From: Pseudomonas sp. SDI
Lineage (GTDB): Bacteria; Pseudomonadota; Gammaproteobacteria; Pseudomonadales; Pseudomonadaceae
DNA: 64,000 nucleotides
Assembly (NCBI RefSeq): GCF_003105155.1
Contig: NZ_QETK01000022.1
Span: 1-64,000, forward strand
Direction of reading: 5' to 3'
Positions 1 to 9,359 of the stretch are shown here, piece after piece; position 1 is the first letter of the stretch, and each line of letters opens with the position of its first letter. The notes under the pieces were generated by a model, which worked only from the letters and a program-made list of their open reading frames with translations, was not told where the DNA came from and ran no database searches. The position numbers and the translations under genes were made by a program.

Positions 1-30
1 CACCTGTGGGAGCGGGCTCGGCCCGCGATG
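1..30. repeat. REP-like palindrome (cut by window edge)
   Basis: The stretch starts CCTGTGGGAGCGGGC and continues into a GGCCCGCG arm, matching the usual Pseudomonas intergenic REP style. It lies immediately downstream of the decarboxylase stop codon. The GCGGGC/GCCCGC arms could fold into a hairpin and act as a weak terminator for that operon. Confidence 0.5.
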
Positions 31-36
31 CTTTTT

Positions 37-1722
37 TCAGGACCTGGCCAGTCGCTCGATCTGCACCGCCAGGTCTTTCTCGGCAATGCACACTTCCACC
101 AGCACCGGCTTGTGCTGCTCAGCAAGCATTGCCGGCAGCAGGTTCTGCAACTGCCCCACGGTTTCCACCCGGTAGCCGACGGCACCGAAACCTTCGGCCA
201 ATGCCCGGTAATCCAGGGTCGGCAAGGTGTCGAAGGCGGCGAACTGGCCGTCCGGTTCGAAGGCCTTGAGATCGACGAACGCCTGTTCGATGGCATACAC
301 CTTGTTGCTCATCACGAACACCACGGCATTGACCCGGTTGCGCACCAGCGCCGCCAGCGACTGGCAGGCCATCATGAAGCCGCCATCGCCGGCCACCACG
401 ATCGGCCGGCGCCCGCTGCCCAGGGCAACGCCCAGTGCACAGCCAGTTTCATGCCCCAGCGAGCCCCAGATTGCGTCGGAGACAAAGCTGTCGCGCGGCA
501 TGTCGACCAGGTTGCTGGCCACGTACAGCGACGAACTCTCGCCGAGGATCAACGTGCTGGTCTCCCAAAGCCGTTGTTCTTTCGCCACCTCCACCAGGGT
601 GTCGAAGAACAGCGCATAGCTCAGCGGCAGGTCCGGACGCACCGCGCCGAGCAACTTCGCCGGCGGCAACTGGGCGAAACCGCCGAGCGGGAAGCGTGGG
701 TCCTGCTCCAGGGCCCGGGTCAGGCCATGCACGTAGTCGGTCAGGCGCAGGTTGGGGTAGTACTCGGCGCCGGTGCGGGCCAGGTCGCTGTTGACCTGGA
801 TGATCTGCTCGAAGCGGGTCTCCAGCAGGTCCAAGTAGTCGTCGGTGAAAATCACCCCGATGGCCAGGATACAGTCGGCCTCATTGACCCGCGCCGAGGT
901 TTCCAGCAGTGATGCCGGCCCGGCGAAGGTGCCGATGAACTGCGGGTGGCGCTCGTCGAGCACGGTCTTGGCGTCCAGCGTGGTGCTGAACGACAGGCCG
1001 CAATCGTTCACCAGCTTGAGCACGTCGTCCTGCAGGCCGTAACGGCTGATTTCCACCCCCAGCAACAGCAGCGGCTTCTTCGCCGCGGCCAGACGCTCCA
1101 GGCTCTGCGCCACCGCCGCCTTCAACGCCAGTGGCGCCGAAGGTCGCGGCGCCGCGCACAGTTCACCTTGCGGACGCGAGCAAGCGGCCCCCCAGATGTC
1201 CTTGAAGGCCTCCAGGTATACCGGCTGGCGGTGGGTCAGCGCTTCGATCAGCGCGCTGTCGATCTGCCATGGCGCCTGATGTGCGTCGGCGATGATCTCG
1301 CAGGCCACGGTGACCTGTTCGAGCACATTGCGGTCGGCTTCGAAGTTGCCGGTGGAGTGGTGGAACAGCACGTTCTGCGAGCGCGCCTTGCGTCGGCTGT
1401 CGGTCGACGGGCTGGCGGAAATCACCACCAGCGGGTTGCGCTCGACATAGGCGCCGGCAATCGCGTTCACCGCACTGAAGGTGCCGACGCCATATTGCAG
1501 CGACACCGCGCCAAATCCGGCGTAACGCGCATAGCCGTCGGCGGCATAGGCCGCGCCCATCTCGTAGACGTCGCCGACCGCGTCGATGCCGTCGAAGGCG
1601 TCCAGGGCTTCCATGAACCCGGAGACATAATCCCCGGGCACCTGGAACACCTTGTGCACGCCCAGTTGCACCAGTCGAGTCAGCAGGTAGTCGGCGACGC
1701 TGAAGGTCGCTGCGTCGCTCAT
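37..1722 (-). CDS. ThDP-dependent 2-keto-acid decarboxylase (indolepyruvate/phenylpyruvate decarboxylase-like)
   Basis: A 561-residue ThDP enzyme that should convert a 2-oxo acid to an aldehyde plus CO2. The N-terminal PYR domain carries the pyruvate-decarboxylase catalytic set: PGD with Asp31, the cofactor Glu54 in VYEMGAAYAADGYAR, and the His-His pair 121-122 in FHHSTGNF. The HH pair separates decarboxylases from acetolactate synthases. The C-terminal PP domain has the GDGGFMM...MSN Mg-ThDP motif. The start was chosen at MSDAATF because that ATG overlaps the upstream oxidase stop as ATGA, which suggests translational coupling; an upstream in-frame ATG would lie inside the oxidase gene. The likely substrate is the keto acid made by the oxidase. 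Aromatic or branched specificity cannot be read from sequence. Confidence 0.85.
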   Translation of the reverse strand: MSDAATFSVADYLLTRLVQLGVHKVFQVPGDYVSGFMEALDAFDGIDAVGDVYEMGAAYAADGYARYAGFGAVSLQYGVGTFSAVNAIAGAYVERNPLVVISASPSTDSRRKARSQNVLFHHSTGNFEADRNVLEQVTVACEIIADAHQAPWQIDSALIEALTHRQPVYLEAFKDIWGAACSRPQGELCAAPRPSAPLALKAAVAQSLERLAAAKKPLLLLGVEISRYGLQDDVLKLVNDCGLSFSTTLDAKTVLDERHPQFIGTFAGPASLLETSARVNEADCILAIGVIFTDDYLDLLETRFEQIIQVNSDLARTGAEYYPNLRLTDYVHGLTRALEQDPRFPLGGFAQLPPAKLLGAVRPDLPLSYALFFDTLVEVAKEQRLWETSTLILGESSSLYVASNLVDMPRDSFVSDAIWGSLGHETGCALGVALGSGRRPIVVAGDGGFMMACQSLAALVRNRVNAVVFVMSNKVYAIEQAFVDLKAFEPDGQFAAFDTLPTLDYRALAEGFGAVGYRVETVGQLQNLLPAMLAEQHKPVLVEVCIAEKDLAVQIERLARS

Positions 1723-3413
1723 GCTTCGTCCTCCGCCTCGGCCGGGCCCGGCACGGGCAACAGTTGGTACTGCTGCGGCAGCCACTCGGGGCGGTCCAGC
1801 TTGAAGAACTCCTGCAGGGTCGACTCGGCCACGGTCAGCGCGCCTTCAACCCAGCCCTGGCCATAGGAATAGGCTTCGCCGACGATGTACACGGCCTGAT
1901 CGGCCACCGGGTGGCGCATGCGCTGGATGATCAGGTCGAGACGGTAGTTGGCTTTCCATTCGTGCCAGCCGCCGCCATACGGGTCGGCATCCCAGGCGTG
2001 ATAGACCGCCGAGTAGGGGGCCGGCAGCTCGACCTGGTCGTGCACCTGGGTCACCTGGCGCTGGGCGATGGCGACCATTTCCTCGCTGACCTGGAACTGC
2101 GACGGCGGAACGATTTCGCTGGCGCTCACGCGGCCGGCGAGGCTGGCCGGCTGATAGCCCTGGAACGGCTTGCCGTCTTCCAGACCCTTCCAGAACGGCA
2201 CGGTGCCGATGTCGTTGTAGGAGGCCATCAGCAGCGAGTTGCGGGTTGGTGCGCCGCCATCCTGTTCGCCTTCGGTGCCCATATAGTAGACCTGGCGTAC
2301 CGGCAGGTCGGTGACCGAGCGTCCGGCCACCAGCCCGAGCGCGCGCCACCAGGGCTGCTCGTAGGCCAGGAACAGCTTGAACGCCGACTGCATCAGCACC
2401 GAGCCGAGGTTGGCTTTGAGCCATTTGTCGTCGAACAGCGGCGACTCGATCAGCTCCAGCGAGCGGCGCGGCATGGCCAGGATCACCTGGCGGGCCTGGA
2501 CCACGCTGTGGCTGCCGTCAACATCGCGGGTAGTGCCATCAACCGTGCGGGTTTGCTGGAAGTGCAGGCAGTACGGATATTCCTGGTCGTTGCTGTATTC
2601 CAGGGCGACCAGCCGCTGGTTCATCTGCACACGCTGTTCGGCGCGCAGGATCCCGGGCAGTTGCTGGAAGGTTTCCGCGAGGGCCAGCGGCAGGCGCTGG
2701 AAACCGTCCTTCAGGGTGCGGAATTCGGTGTCATCGCTGTATTCGGTGGCGGGCAGTTGGGTCACGGCGCTGGCGTTGGCAACGTTGGCCTCGTAACCGC
2801 CGGCGTCCTTCATGAACTGGTAGCCCTCGTTGCTGAGCACCCGGTAGAGCAGGTCCCAGAAACCGTAGCGCCAGATTTCCTTGCCGAACACCTTGACCTG
2901 CATCTGCTCGGCCAGGCTCAGGTCGCCGAAGCCTGGGTAGATCAGGTTCATCACCTTGACCTGCAGGTCTTCCGGGTTATAGCCGCGTTCGGACCAGGCG
3001 AGGTTGTAGGGGATCTTGTCCGGCGCCTCGACGAAGTCGCGGAAGCGGAAGCGTTCGCCACGCAGGTAGAACAGGTTGTCCTTGGCCCCGATCGGGTCGC
3101 CTTTGGGCAGTTCATTGCCCATCGGGAAGTCCTTGCTCGGCAGGTCCAGGTGCTGGATCAGCTTGTCGACCAGCACATGGCCGCTGGTGTCCTTATCGGC
3201 GCTGGGCATGTAGCGCATGCCGCCGACTTCGGCGACCACGTGCTCAAGGCCAGGCAGCCTGATGCTGAACAAGCGGCCGCCGATACGGTCGCCGTATTCG
3301 AACAGGGCAATGCGTTGGCTGTTGCCCAGCGCCTGTTGCAGGCGCCAGGCGCTGTAGGTTCCCGAAGCGCCGCCGCCGACGACGGCGACGTCCAGTTGTA
3401 GTGCTTGGCTCAT
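1719..3413 (-). CDS. FAD-dependent flavin amine oxidase / L-amino-acid oxidase-like protein
   Basis: A 564-residue flavin amine oxidase. An N-terminal Rossmann dinucleotide fold (VAVVGGGASGTYSAWRL, residues about 9-25) is followed by an acidic end and a GGRLFS FAD motif. The C-terminal GEAYSYGQGWVEGAL is the typical FAD-contacting segment of monoamine and L-amino-acid oxidases. It has no signal peptide, so it is probably cytoplasmic. The expected reaction is oxidative deamination of an amino acid or amine to the oxo product with ammonia and H2O2. It is first in a two-gene unit with a keto-acid decarboxylase, with a 4-bp ATGA overlap. About 290 bp upstream (3414-3701) separate it from the divergent TerC-CBS gene and should hold both promoters. 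Substrate is unknown; a tryptophan or lysine monooxygenase-like role is an alternative. Confidence 0.8.
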   Translation of the reverse strand: MSQALQLDVAVVGGGASGTYSAWRLQQALGNSQRIALFEYGDRIGGRLFSIRLPGLEHVVAEVGGMRYMPSADKDTSGHVLVDKLIQHLDLPSKDFPMGNELPKGDPIGAKDNLFYLRGERFRFRDFVEAPDKIPYNLAWSERGYNPEDLQVKVMNLIYPGFGDLSLAEQMQVKVFGKEIWRYGFWDLLYRVLSNEGYQFMKDAGGYEANVANASAVTQLPATEYSDDTEFRTLKDGFQRLPLALAETFQQLPGILRAEQRVQMNQRLVALEYSNDQEYPYCLHFQQTRTVDGTTRDVDGSHSVVQARQVILAMPRRSLELIESPLFDDKWLKANLGSVLMQSAFKLFLAYEQPWWRALGLVAGRSVTDLPVRQVYYMGTEGEQDGGAPTRNSLLMASYNDIGTVPFWKGLEDGKPFQGYQPASLAGRVSASEIVPPSQFQVSEEMVAIAQRQVTQVHDQVELPAPYSAVYHAWDADPYGGGWHEWKANYRLDLIIQRMRHPVADQAVYIVGEAYSYGQGWVEGALTVAESTLQEFFKLDRPEWLPQQYQLLPVPGPAEAEDEA

Positions 3414-3701
3414 GGTGAAATCCCTTTGCGGGGTTGTGGTTAAGGTCCGTGGCCGTCGCAGTATTGTTCAGGTTTTTCGGAATGTCACTTTGCCATTAAT
3501 TTTTTGTCGGTCTTTTGCTGGCGATCGGTCTTACAGCTTTTGAAATACTTTCTCACTGTCGGAAAAACCAGCTGAACTTGTAGCATCACCGTCCCGAAAT
3601 AATCCCAAGGTAAGCATGACTTCGTTCTCGGAGCCCCCCAGTACCTGGCCAACCTGGCCTTCCCCGCGTCCTGGCGACGTTCTTCACCTGAGTGCCCACC
3701 C

Positions 3702-5273
3702 ATGGAATGGCTAGCCGATCCCACGGCCTGGCTGGGCCTCGCCACGCTGATTGTCCTGGAACTGGTTCTGGGCATCGACAACCTCGTCTTTATCGCCATC
3801 CTGGCCGACAAGCTGCCGCCGCATCAGCGCGACCGTGCGCGGGTGATCGGCCTGTCGCTGGCGCTGGTCATGCGCCTGGGCCTGCTCGCCAGCATTTCCT
3901 GGATGGTCACGCTCACCGCGCCACTGATCGACGTGTTCGGCAAGAGCTTCTCCGGGCGTGACCTGATCATGCTGTTCGGTGGTGTGTTTCTGCTGTTCAA
4001 GGCCACCATGGAGCTGCACGAACGCCTCGAAGGGCATGTTACCCAGGCCAGCGGCACGCTCCGCCATGCCGCCTTCTGGCCCATCGTGGCGCAGATCGTG
4101 GTGCTCGACGCAGTGTTCTCGCTCGACGCGGTGATTACCGCCGTGGGCATGGTCGAGGAGCTGTCGATCATGATGATCGCGGTGATCTTCTCGATCGGCA
4201 TCATGATCGTCGCCAGCAAACCGCTGACCCGCTTCGTCAACGCCCACCCGACGGTGATCATGCTGTGCCTGGGCTTCCTGATGATGATCGGCTTCAGCCT
4301 CACCGCCGAAGGCCTGGGCTTCCACATTCCGAAAGGCTACCTGTACGCCGCCATCGGCTTCTCGATTCTGATCGAGCTGTTCAATCAGTTGGCCCGGGCC
4401 CGGCGCAAGCGCAGCCTGCAACAGCACCGACCATTGCGTGAACGCACTGCCCACGCCGTTCTGCGCTTGCTGGGCGGGCGGCGGATGGAAGCCGATGAAG
4501 TGGGCGAGGAAATCGCCGACCTGATCGGCGACGGCGACGAGCAGGTGCTCTTCGACCGCCGCGAGCGGGTGATGATCAGTGGCGTGCTGAACCTCGCCGA
4601 ACGGCCGATCCGAACGGTGATGACGGTGCGTGCCAAGGTCGACGCCATCGACCTGGGGCAATCGCCGCAAGCGATCCGTACCGCGCTGATACATTCCTCC
4701 TACTCGCGCCTGCCGCTGATTCGCGACGGCCGCATCGAGGAGCCGCTGGGCTACGTGCACAAGAAGGAAATGCTCAAGGACTTACTGGCCGGCCACGAAC
4801 CGGACCTCGAAGGGCTGGTCCGGGCACCGTTGAACCTGCTGGAAAGCTTCAGCATCCTCAACGCGCTGGAGCAGATGCGCAGTGAGTCGACGCACATCGC
4901 CTTCGTGGTCAACGAGTTCGGTGACTTCACCGGCGTGCTGACCATGACCGACATCCTTGAGTCGATTGCCGGTCAGTTGCCGGATGCCAGCGAAGTCACT
5001 GGCCCGGACGTCGTCGTCGAGGCCGGCAGCTACCTGGTCAGCGGTGCGCTGAACCTGCGTCAGCTACAGGCGCAGATCGGCTTCGCCGCACGGCCCACCG
5101 AGGATTATCAGACCCTCGCCGGGCTGGTGATGAGCCTGCTTGACCGGCTGCCGATGGTCGGCGATGAGCTGACCTGGGACAACTGGACCATGACCGTGGT
5201 CGCGGTGGAGGAGCGCCGGGTCCGCCAGGTGCGCCTTACACAGCGCGTCGACGCTGCCGTAGCAGGTGCTTGA
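3702..5273 (+). CDS. TerC-type membrane protein with CBS pair and CorC/HlyC C-terminal domain (YegH/YoaE-like)
   Basis: A 523-residue inner-membrane protein. Residues about 1-240 are a TerC-like domain with several transmembrane helices and the acidic motifs LGIDNLVF and [10 protein letters not shown], thought to coordinate divalent metal. A CBS pair follows at about 290-430 ([12 protein letters not shown] and [20 protein letters not shown]). The C-terminal CorC/HlyC-type domain is at about 440-515. The architecture equals E. coli YegH/YoaE. The role is probably metal-ion or membrane-stress related and is unproven. Its 3' end overlaps the convergent rarD gene by 38 bp. Confidence 0.85.
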   Translation: MEWLADPTAWLGLATLIVLELVLGIDNLVFIAILADKLPPHQRDRARVIGLSLALVMRLGLLASISWMVTLTAPLIDVFGKSFSGRDLIMLFGGVFLLFKATMELHERLEGHVTQASGTLRHAAFWPIVAQIVVLDAVFSLDAVITAVGMVEELSIMMIAVIFSIGIMIVASKPLTRFVNAHPTVIMLCLGFLMMIGFSLTAEGLGFHIPKGYLYAAIGFSILIELFNQLARARRKRSLQQHRPLRERTAHAVLRLLGGRRMEADEVGEEIADLIGDGDEQVLFDRRERVMISGVLNLAERPIRTVMTVRAKVDAIDLGQSPQAIRTALIHSSYSRLPLIRDGRIEEPLGYVHKKEMLKDLLAGHEPDLEGLVRAPLNLLESFSILNALEQMRSESTHIAFVVNEFGDFTGVLTMTDILESIAGQLPDASEVTGPDVVVEAGSYLVSGALNLRQLQAQIGFAARPTEDYQTLAGLVMSLLDRLPMVGDELTWDNWTMTVVAVEERRVRQVRLTQRVDAAVAGA

Positions 5274-6123
5274 AGCCCTCCAGCACCAGCACCAGCACCG
5301 CCAACCAGATCGGCACGTAGGTCAGCCACTGGTCGGCGGCGATGCTCTCGCCCAGGGCCAGGGCGACGAACACCAGCAGCACCGGCTCGACATAGCTGAG
5401 CAGGCCGAACAGGCTGAACGCCAGCAGCCGGCTGGCCATCACGTAGCTGATCAGCGCCAGGGCGCTGATCACCCCTAGCAATGGGATCAGCAGGTAGAGC
5501 TGCGGGTGGGCGAGCAGGTCGGCACTGCTCAGCGAGCCCTTGATCACGAAATACAGGGCCGCCGGCAGCATCAGCGTCATGTCGGCCCACAGCCCGCCCA
5601 GGTGGTCGGTGCCCAGTTTACGGCGCAACACGAAGTACACCGGGTAGCCGCTGGCGACCAGCAGGGTTTCCCAGGCGAAGCTGCCATGCTGGATCAACTC
5701 GTGGGCCACCCCGACCGCCGCACACAGCACGGCGACTTTCTGTAGCCGCGACAGCCGTTCGCCGTACACCAGGCGCCCGGTCAGCACCATGCTCAACGGC
5801 AGCAGGAAATACCCCAGCGACACCTCCAGGCTGCGCCCGTGCAGGGGTGCCCAGAGAAATAGCCAGAGTTGCACCGCCATCAACGACGAGGTCCCGAGCA
5901 GGCCCAGCAGCAGTGCTGGCGAGCGGCGGATGCGCGCCAGCAAACCGGTCACCAGTGGCCAGTCGCGGGTAATCAGCATGAACAGGGTGACGCAGGGCAG
6001 GGTCAGTAGCATGCGCCAGCCGAACACCTCCTCGCCGTCGAGCGGGGTGAGCAGGGATGTGTAGTAATACATCACGGCGAACAAGCAGGACGCCATGACG
6101 GATGCAACGATACCTCTGGACAA
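5236..6123 (-). CDS. rarD: RarD/EamA-family transporter
   Basis: A 295-residue hydrophobic protein with about ten predicted transmembrane helices arranged as two EamA halves, starting [21 protein letters not shown]. The opening and the [14 protein letters not shown] motif are typical of RarD (chloramphenicol-sensitive protein) permeases. These are drug/metabolite superfamily exporters whose substrates are mostly unknown. The gene is convergent with and overlaps the end of the TerC-CBS gene. No operon partner is visible. Confidence 0.85.
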   Translation of the reverse strand: MSRGIVASVMASCLFAVMYYYTSLLTPLDGEEVFGWRMLLTLPCVTLFMLITRDWPLVTGLLARIRRSPALLLGLLGTSSLMAVQLWLFLWAPLHGRSLEVSLGYFLLPLSMVLTGRLVYGERLSRLQKVAVLCAAVGVAHELIQHGSFAWETLLVASGYPVYFVLRRKLGTDHLGGLWADMTLMLPAALYFVIKGSLSSADLLAHPQLYLLIPLLGVISALALISYVMASRLLAFSLFGLLSYVEPVLLVFVALALGESIAADQWLTYVPIWLAVLVLVLEGFKHLLRQRRRAV

Positions 6124-6208
6124 GGGGGCCTCGGAAACAGGGAAGGGAGAGCGGGGTGACTGACAATGATCTCAGGGCCATGGGCGGCGCGGCAACCGCC
6201 CGTTTGCC

Positions 6209-7741
6209 TCAGGGGGAGGTAGCCGACAGGAAGTCGCTGATCGGCATGGGCCGGGCGAACAGGTAGCCCTGCTGGAAGTTCACTTGGCGCGCCGCCAGGT
6301 AGTCGCGTTGCTCGACGGTTTCCACGCCCTCGGCAACGATGCCCAGGCCGAGCTTGCCGGACAGCGTGATGATGCTGTCGAGGATATGCAGCGACAGGGC
6401 ATCGACGCCGATCATGGCGACGAAGCTCTGGTCGATTTTCAGGTAGTCGACCTTGAACTGGCGCAGGTAGCTCAGGCTTGACTGGCCGGTGCCAAAGTCG
6501 TCGATGGCGATCATCACGCCTAACTGGTGAAGCTTGTCGAACAGCAGGTCGGTGGCCTGGCTGGCTTCGATCAGTTTGCGCTCGGTCAGCTCCAGGGTGA
6601 GGATCACCCGGCCTGGCGGGAACTGCGCGAGGAAGGTCCGGCAGTCGTCGTACAGTTGCGGGTCCTGGCAGTGATCGGCGGTGATGTTGACGCCGATATG
6701 GAAGCCGTCGACGAAACGCTCGGCGTGTGGTGCCAGGTCGGCGGCCACGCGCTGCATCAGGCGCCGGGTCATCGCTACGATCTGCCCGCTGTGCTCGGCA
6801 TAGGGGATGAACAGGTCGGGGCGGACCATGCCTTCACGCGGGTGCTGCCAGCGCATCAGCACTTCGGCGCCGGCCCAGCGAAAATCGCCGTCGCGCACCA
6901 CCGGCTGGTAATAGGGAATGAACTCGTCGGCCTCGATGGCCCGTTGCAGTTCGGCCCGCGAGGAGCTGGCGCGGCGCAGTTGCCAGCGGCAGGCCGTGCC
7001 GGCAATCACGCCGATGAACACCAGTAGGCCGAGCATGGCCGGGTATTCGCTCTGCATCAGGTGCCAGGCAGAGCCCGCGGCGAACCCGCTGTTGATCGAG
7101 TAGGGATAGTTGGTCGATGACAACTGCATCGAGGCCTCGGCGAAGGCCGGCAGGGCATCGTTGTGCACCTGGCCGTCTTCGCCCATCCAGCGCGGGCCGA
7201 CTTGCAGCACCAGCCGGGTGTTCGAGCCGATCAGGCGCAGGGCGGTGACCAGGTGGTCGCCGTCGGCCGTGGTGAGCGCGCCGTGTTTACCATTCCTTTC
7301 CAGGTACACCAGCAGGGCATGCCCTGGGGTGACCGAGTTACCGTCCATCAGGCGCAGGGTGCCGTCGACGTACTCGTCGGTTTTCACCGGCTCACTGTAG
7401 GGGCCGAACAGTGAGCTGCAATACAGGTTGTCGTTGCTGAACAGATTGGTCGAACGCACGAACGAGGTCCGCGTGACCACTTCGCGCAGCGGCAGTTGGG
7501 CGTTGTCGCAGGGCTCGCCGGCCAGTGGCAGCAGGCTGTGGGCAGCGCCGGCCAGGTTGCTGACGATCCAGTCGATATGCTCGACCGCCTGCGCTGCTGT
7601 GCTCTGCGCGCGGGCCGCCAGTTCGCGATGGGCCTGCCAGTTGAGAATCAGCAGACCGAGCAGCATCGGCAGTATGCCCACCAACCAGGGCAGCAGGGCA
7701 CGGAGGGTCCAGCGACCGGGACGTTTAACCGAGAGGGGCAT
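6209..7741 (-). CDS. CSS-motif/EAL-domain cyclic-di-GMP phosphodiesterase
   Basis: A 510-residue membrane sensor-effector. An N-terminal transmembrane helix precedes a periplasmic CSS domain: the signature YCSSLFG is present, with the partner Cys in EPCDNA. A second transmembrane helix (AMLGLLVFIGVIAGTAC) leads to a C-terminal EAL domain. The EAL domain has EVLMRW, the metal/catalytic motif DDFGTGQSSLSYL, KIDQSFV and AEGVETVEQ, so phosphodiesterase activity is expected. There is no GGDEF domain. In other CSS-EAL proteins periplasmic disulphide state controls activity. The start was set at MPLSVKRPGRW, just before the first hydrophobic segment; an in-frame ATG at 7822 is possible but adds an unlikely N-terminus. 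Confidence 0.88.
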   Translation of the reverse strand: MPLSVKRPGRWTLRALLPWLVGILPMLLGLLILNWQAHRELAARAQSTAAQAVEHIDWIVSNLAGAAHSLLPLAGEPCDNAQLPLREVVTRTSFVRSTNLFSNDNLYCSSLFGPYSEPVKTDEYVDGTLRLMDGNSVTPGHALLVYLERNGKHGALTTADGDHLVTALRLIGSNTRLVLQVGPRWMGEDGQVHNDALPAFAEASMQLSSTNYPYSINSGFAAGSAWHLMQSEYPAMLGLLVFIGVIAGTACRWQLRRASSSRAELQRAIEADEFIPYYQPVVRDGDFRWAGAEVLMRWQHPREGMVRPDLFIPYAEHSGQIVAMTRRLMQRVAADLAPHAERFVDGFHIGVNITADHCQDPQLYDDCRTFLAQFPPGRVILTLELTERKLIEASQATDLLFDKLHQLGVMIAIDDFGTGQSSLSYLRQFKVDYLKIDQSFVAMIGVDALSLHILDSIITLSGKLGLGIVAEGVETVEQRDYLAARQVNFQQGYLFARPMPISDFLSATSP

Positions 7742-7871
7742 CAGGCACAACCTGTAAGGACAGAAAAGAGAGCATAGCCGTTCATCGGCCGGCGCACAGC
7801 TACTGGGCATCGTGCTGTGCAACTGGCCGCAGCGGCTACGACCAAAGGCGTGCAGTTAAATGCGGACAAAT

Positions 7872-7902
7872 GATTTTACGCACTGTAGAATCATTTTACG
7901 CA
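7872..7902. promoter_or_regulatory. Operator-like inverted and direct repeats upstream of hpd
   Basis: GATTTTAC-N5-GTAGAATC (7872-7892) is an 8-bp inverted repeat with one mismatch. The word ATTTTACGCA occurs at 7873-7882 and again at 7893-7902, exactly 20 bp apart, so the sites lie on one DNA face. In other pseudomonads hpd is activated by the TyrR-like regulator PhhR, whose boxes resemble TGTAAA-N6-TTTACA. This site is related in composition but not a match, so the bound factor is unknown. It lies about 200 bp before the hpd start. Confidence 0.5.
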
Positions 7903-7913
7903 TACAATAATAA

Positions 7914-7935
7914 GGTTCTCCGCCACTGGAGAATC
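7914..7935 (+). other. Hairpin in the long hpd leader
   Basis: GGTTCTCC-N6-GGAGAATC gives an 8-bp stem with one G-T pair. The 361-bp space between the EAL gene and hpd (7742-8102) holds this hairpin, the operator-like repeats just before it, and about 165 bp of unexplained leader. No small ORF with a good ribosome site was seen there. Confidence 0.4.
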
Positions 7936-8102
7936 AGCCCGCGGAGACTGGGTCCCATATGAAGTGTCATGGGTTCAAACTGATTTATGGTGACTACCTC
8001 GCACGCAGTGTGAGGGGCATCTCTTGCGCGCCACCACGTTCGCTCGACATCGACCGCTACTAACACACCGTTATTACCCGTTTAGATGATGAGGACACGA
8101 AC

Positions 8103-9179
8103 ATGGCAGATCTCTTCGACAACCCGATGGGCCTGATGGGCTTTGAATTCATCGAGCTGGCCGCGCCAACCCCAGGCACCCTGGAGCCGATCTTCCAGAT
8201 CATGGGCTTCACCAAGGTGGCTACCCACCGCTCCAAGGACGTACACCTGTACCGTCAGGGCGGCATCAACCTGATCCTCAATAACGAGCCGAAAAGCGTC
8301 GCTTCGTACTTTGCTGCCGAGCATGGTCCGTCGGTGTGCGGCATGGCCTTCCGTGTGCGTAATGCCCATGAAGCCTATGCCCGTGCCCTGGAACTGGGCG
8401 CGCAGCCGGTAGAAATCGAAACCGGCCCGATGGAACTGCGCCTGCCGGCGATCAAGGGTATCGGCGGCGCGCCGCTGTACCTGATTGACCGTTTCGAGGA
8501 AGGCAGCTCGATCTACGACATCGACTTCAACTGGATCGAAGGCGTCGATCGCAACCCGGTCGGTGCTGGCCTGAAGATCATCGACCACCTGACCCACAAC
8601 GTTTATCGCGGGCGCATGGCCTACTGGGCGGGCTTCTACGAGAAGCTGTTCAACTTCCGCGAGATCCGCTACTTCGACATCAAGGGCGAGTACACCGGCC
8701 TGACCTCCAAGGCCATGACCGCGCCGGACGGCATGATCCGTATCCCGTTGAACGAGGAATCGTCCAAAGGTGCCGGTCAGATCGAAGAGTTCCTGATGCA
8801 GTTCAACGGCGAGGGCATCCAGCACGTGGCGTTCCTCACCGACGACCTGGTGAAGACCTGGGACGCGCTGAAGAAGATGGGCATGCGTTTCATGACCGCG
8901 CCGCCGGCAACCTATTACGAGATGCTCGAAGGGCGTCTGCCGGATCACGGCGAGCCGGTGGGCGAGTTGCAGGCCCGCGGCATCCTGCTGGACGGCTCGT
9001 CGCAGCCGGACGACAAGCGTCTGCTGCTGCAGATCTTCTCGGAAACCCTGATGGGCCCGGTGTTCTTCGAGTTCATCCAGCGCAAGGGGGACGACGGGTT
9101 TGGTGAAGGTAACTTCAAGGCCCTGTTCGAGTCGATCGAGCGCGATCAGGTACGCCGTGGGGTATTGGCTACCGAGTAA
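8103..9179 (+). CDS. hpd: 4-hydroxyphenylpyruvate dioxygenase
   Basis: A 358-residue non-haem Fe(II) dioxygenase that converts 4-hydroxyphenylpyruvate to homogentisate in tyrosine and phenylalanine breakdown. The three iron ligands are present: His162 (DHLTHNV), His241 (GIQHVAF) and Glu323 (FFEFIQRKG). Length equals the usual Pseudomonas enzyme. The ATG is preceded by GATGAGGACACGAAC, a good ribosome site. It stands alone, with a rho-independent terminator just downstream; the hmg genes for the next steps are not in this window. Confidence 0.96.
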   Translation: MADLFDNPMGLMGFEFIELAAPTPGTLEPIFQIMGFTKVATHRSKDVHLYRQGGINLILNNEPKSVASYFAAEHGPSVCGMAFRVRNAHEAYARALELGAQPVEIETGPMELRLPAIKGIGGAPLYLIDRFEEGSSIYDIDFNWIEGVDRNPVGAGLKIIDHLTHNVYRGRMAYWAGFYEKLFNFREIRYFDIKGEYTGLTSKAMTAPDGMIRIPLNEESSKGAGQIEEFLMQFNGEGIQHVAFLTDDLVKTWDALKKMGMRFMTAPPATYYEMLEGRLPDHGEPVGELQARGILLDGSSQPDDKRLLLQIFSETLMGPVFFEFIQRKGDDGFGEGNFKALFESIERDQVRRGVLATE

Positions 9180-9200
9180 ACCCGGTAGTTGAGTAGAAAA

Positions 9201-9227
9201 GCCGCCGGGGAAGCCTGGCGGTTTTTT
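9201..9227 (+). terminator. Rho-independent terminator of hpd
   Basis: CCGCC (9202-9206) pairs with GGCGG (9217-9221), followed directly by six T. It lies 22 bp after the hpd stop. Confidence 0.8.
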
Positions 9228-9240
9228 ACTTTGAGGCCTC

Positions 9241-9281
9241 ATCACGGGACGAGTCGGGTCGCCGCATCGTCGCTCCCACAC
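9241..9281. repeat. REP-like repeat
   Basis: ATCACGGGACGAGTCGG followed by GTCGCTCCCACA. Relatives of the CGACTCGT-CCCGCGAT word occur at 16678-16762, 26875-26890 and 39899-39915 in either orientation. All are intergenic. Confidence 0.5.
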
Positions 9282-9359
9282 GTACTGCATGCACAGGTCT
9301 CTTGTGCGGGCTTGTCCCACGAGCGGGCGCGCAGCGGCCGTAATCTGTATCATCCGCCC

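Noticed and set aside
7960..7990. GGGTTCAAAC in the hpd leader as a tRNA T-loop
   Set aside because: The flanking bases do not form the T-stem or an acceptor stem, and no anticodon arm is present.
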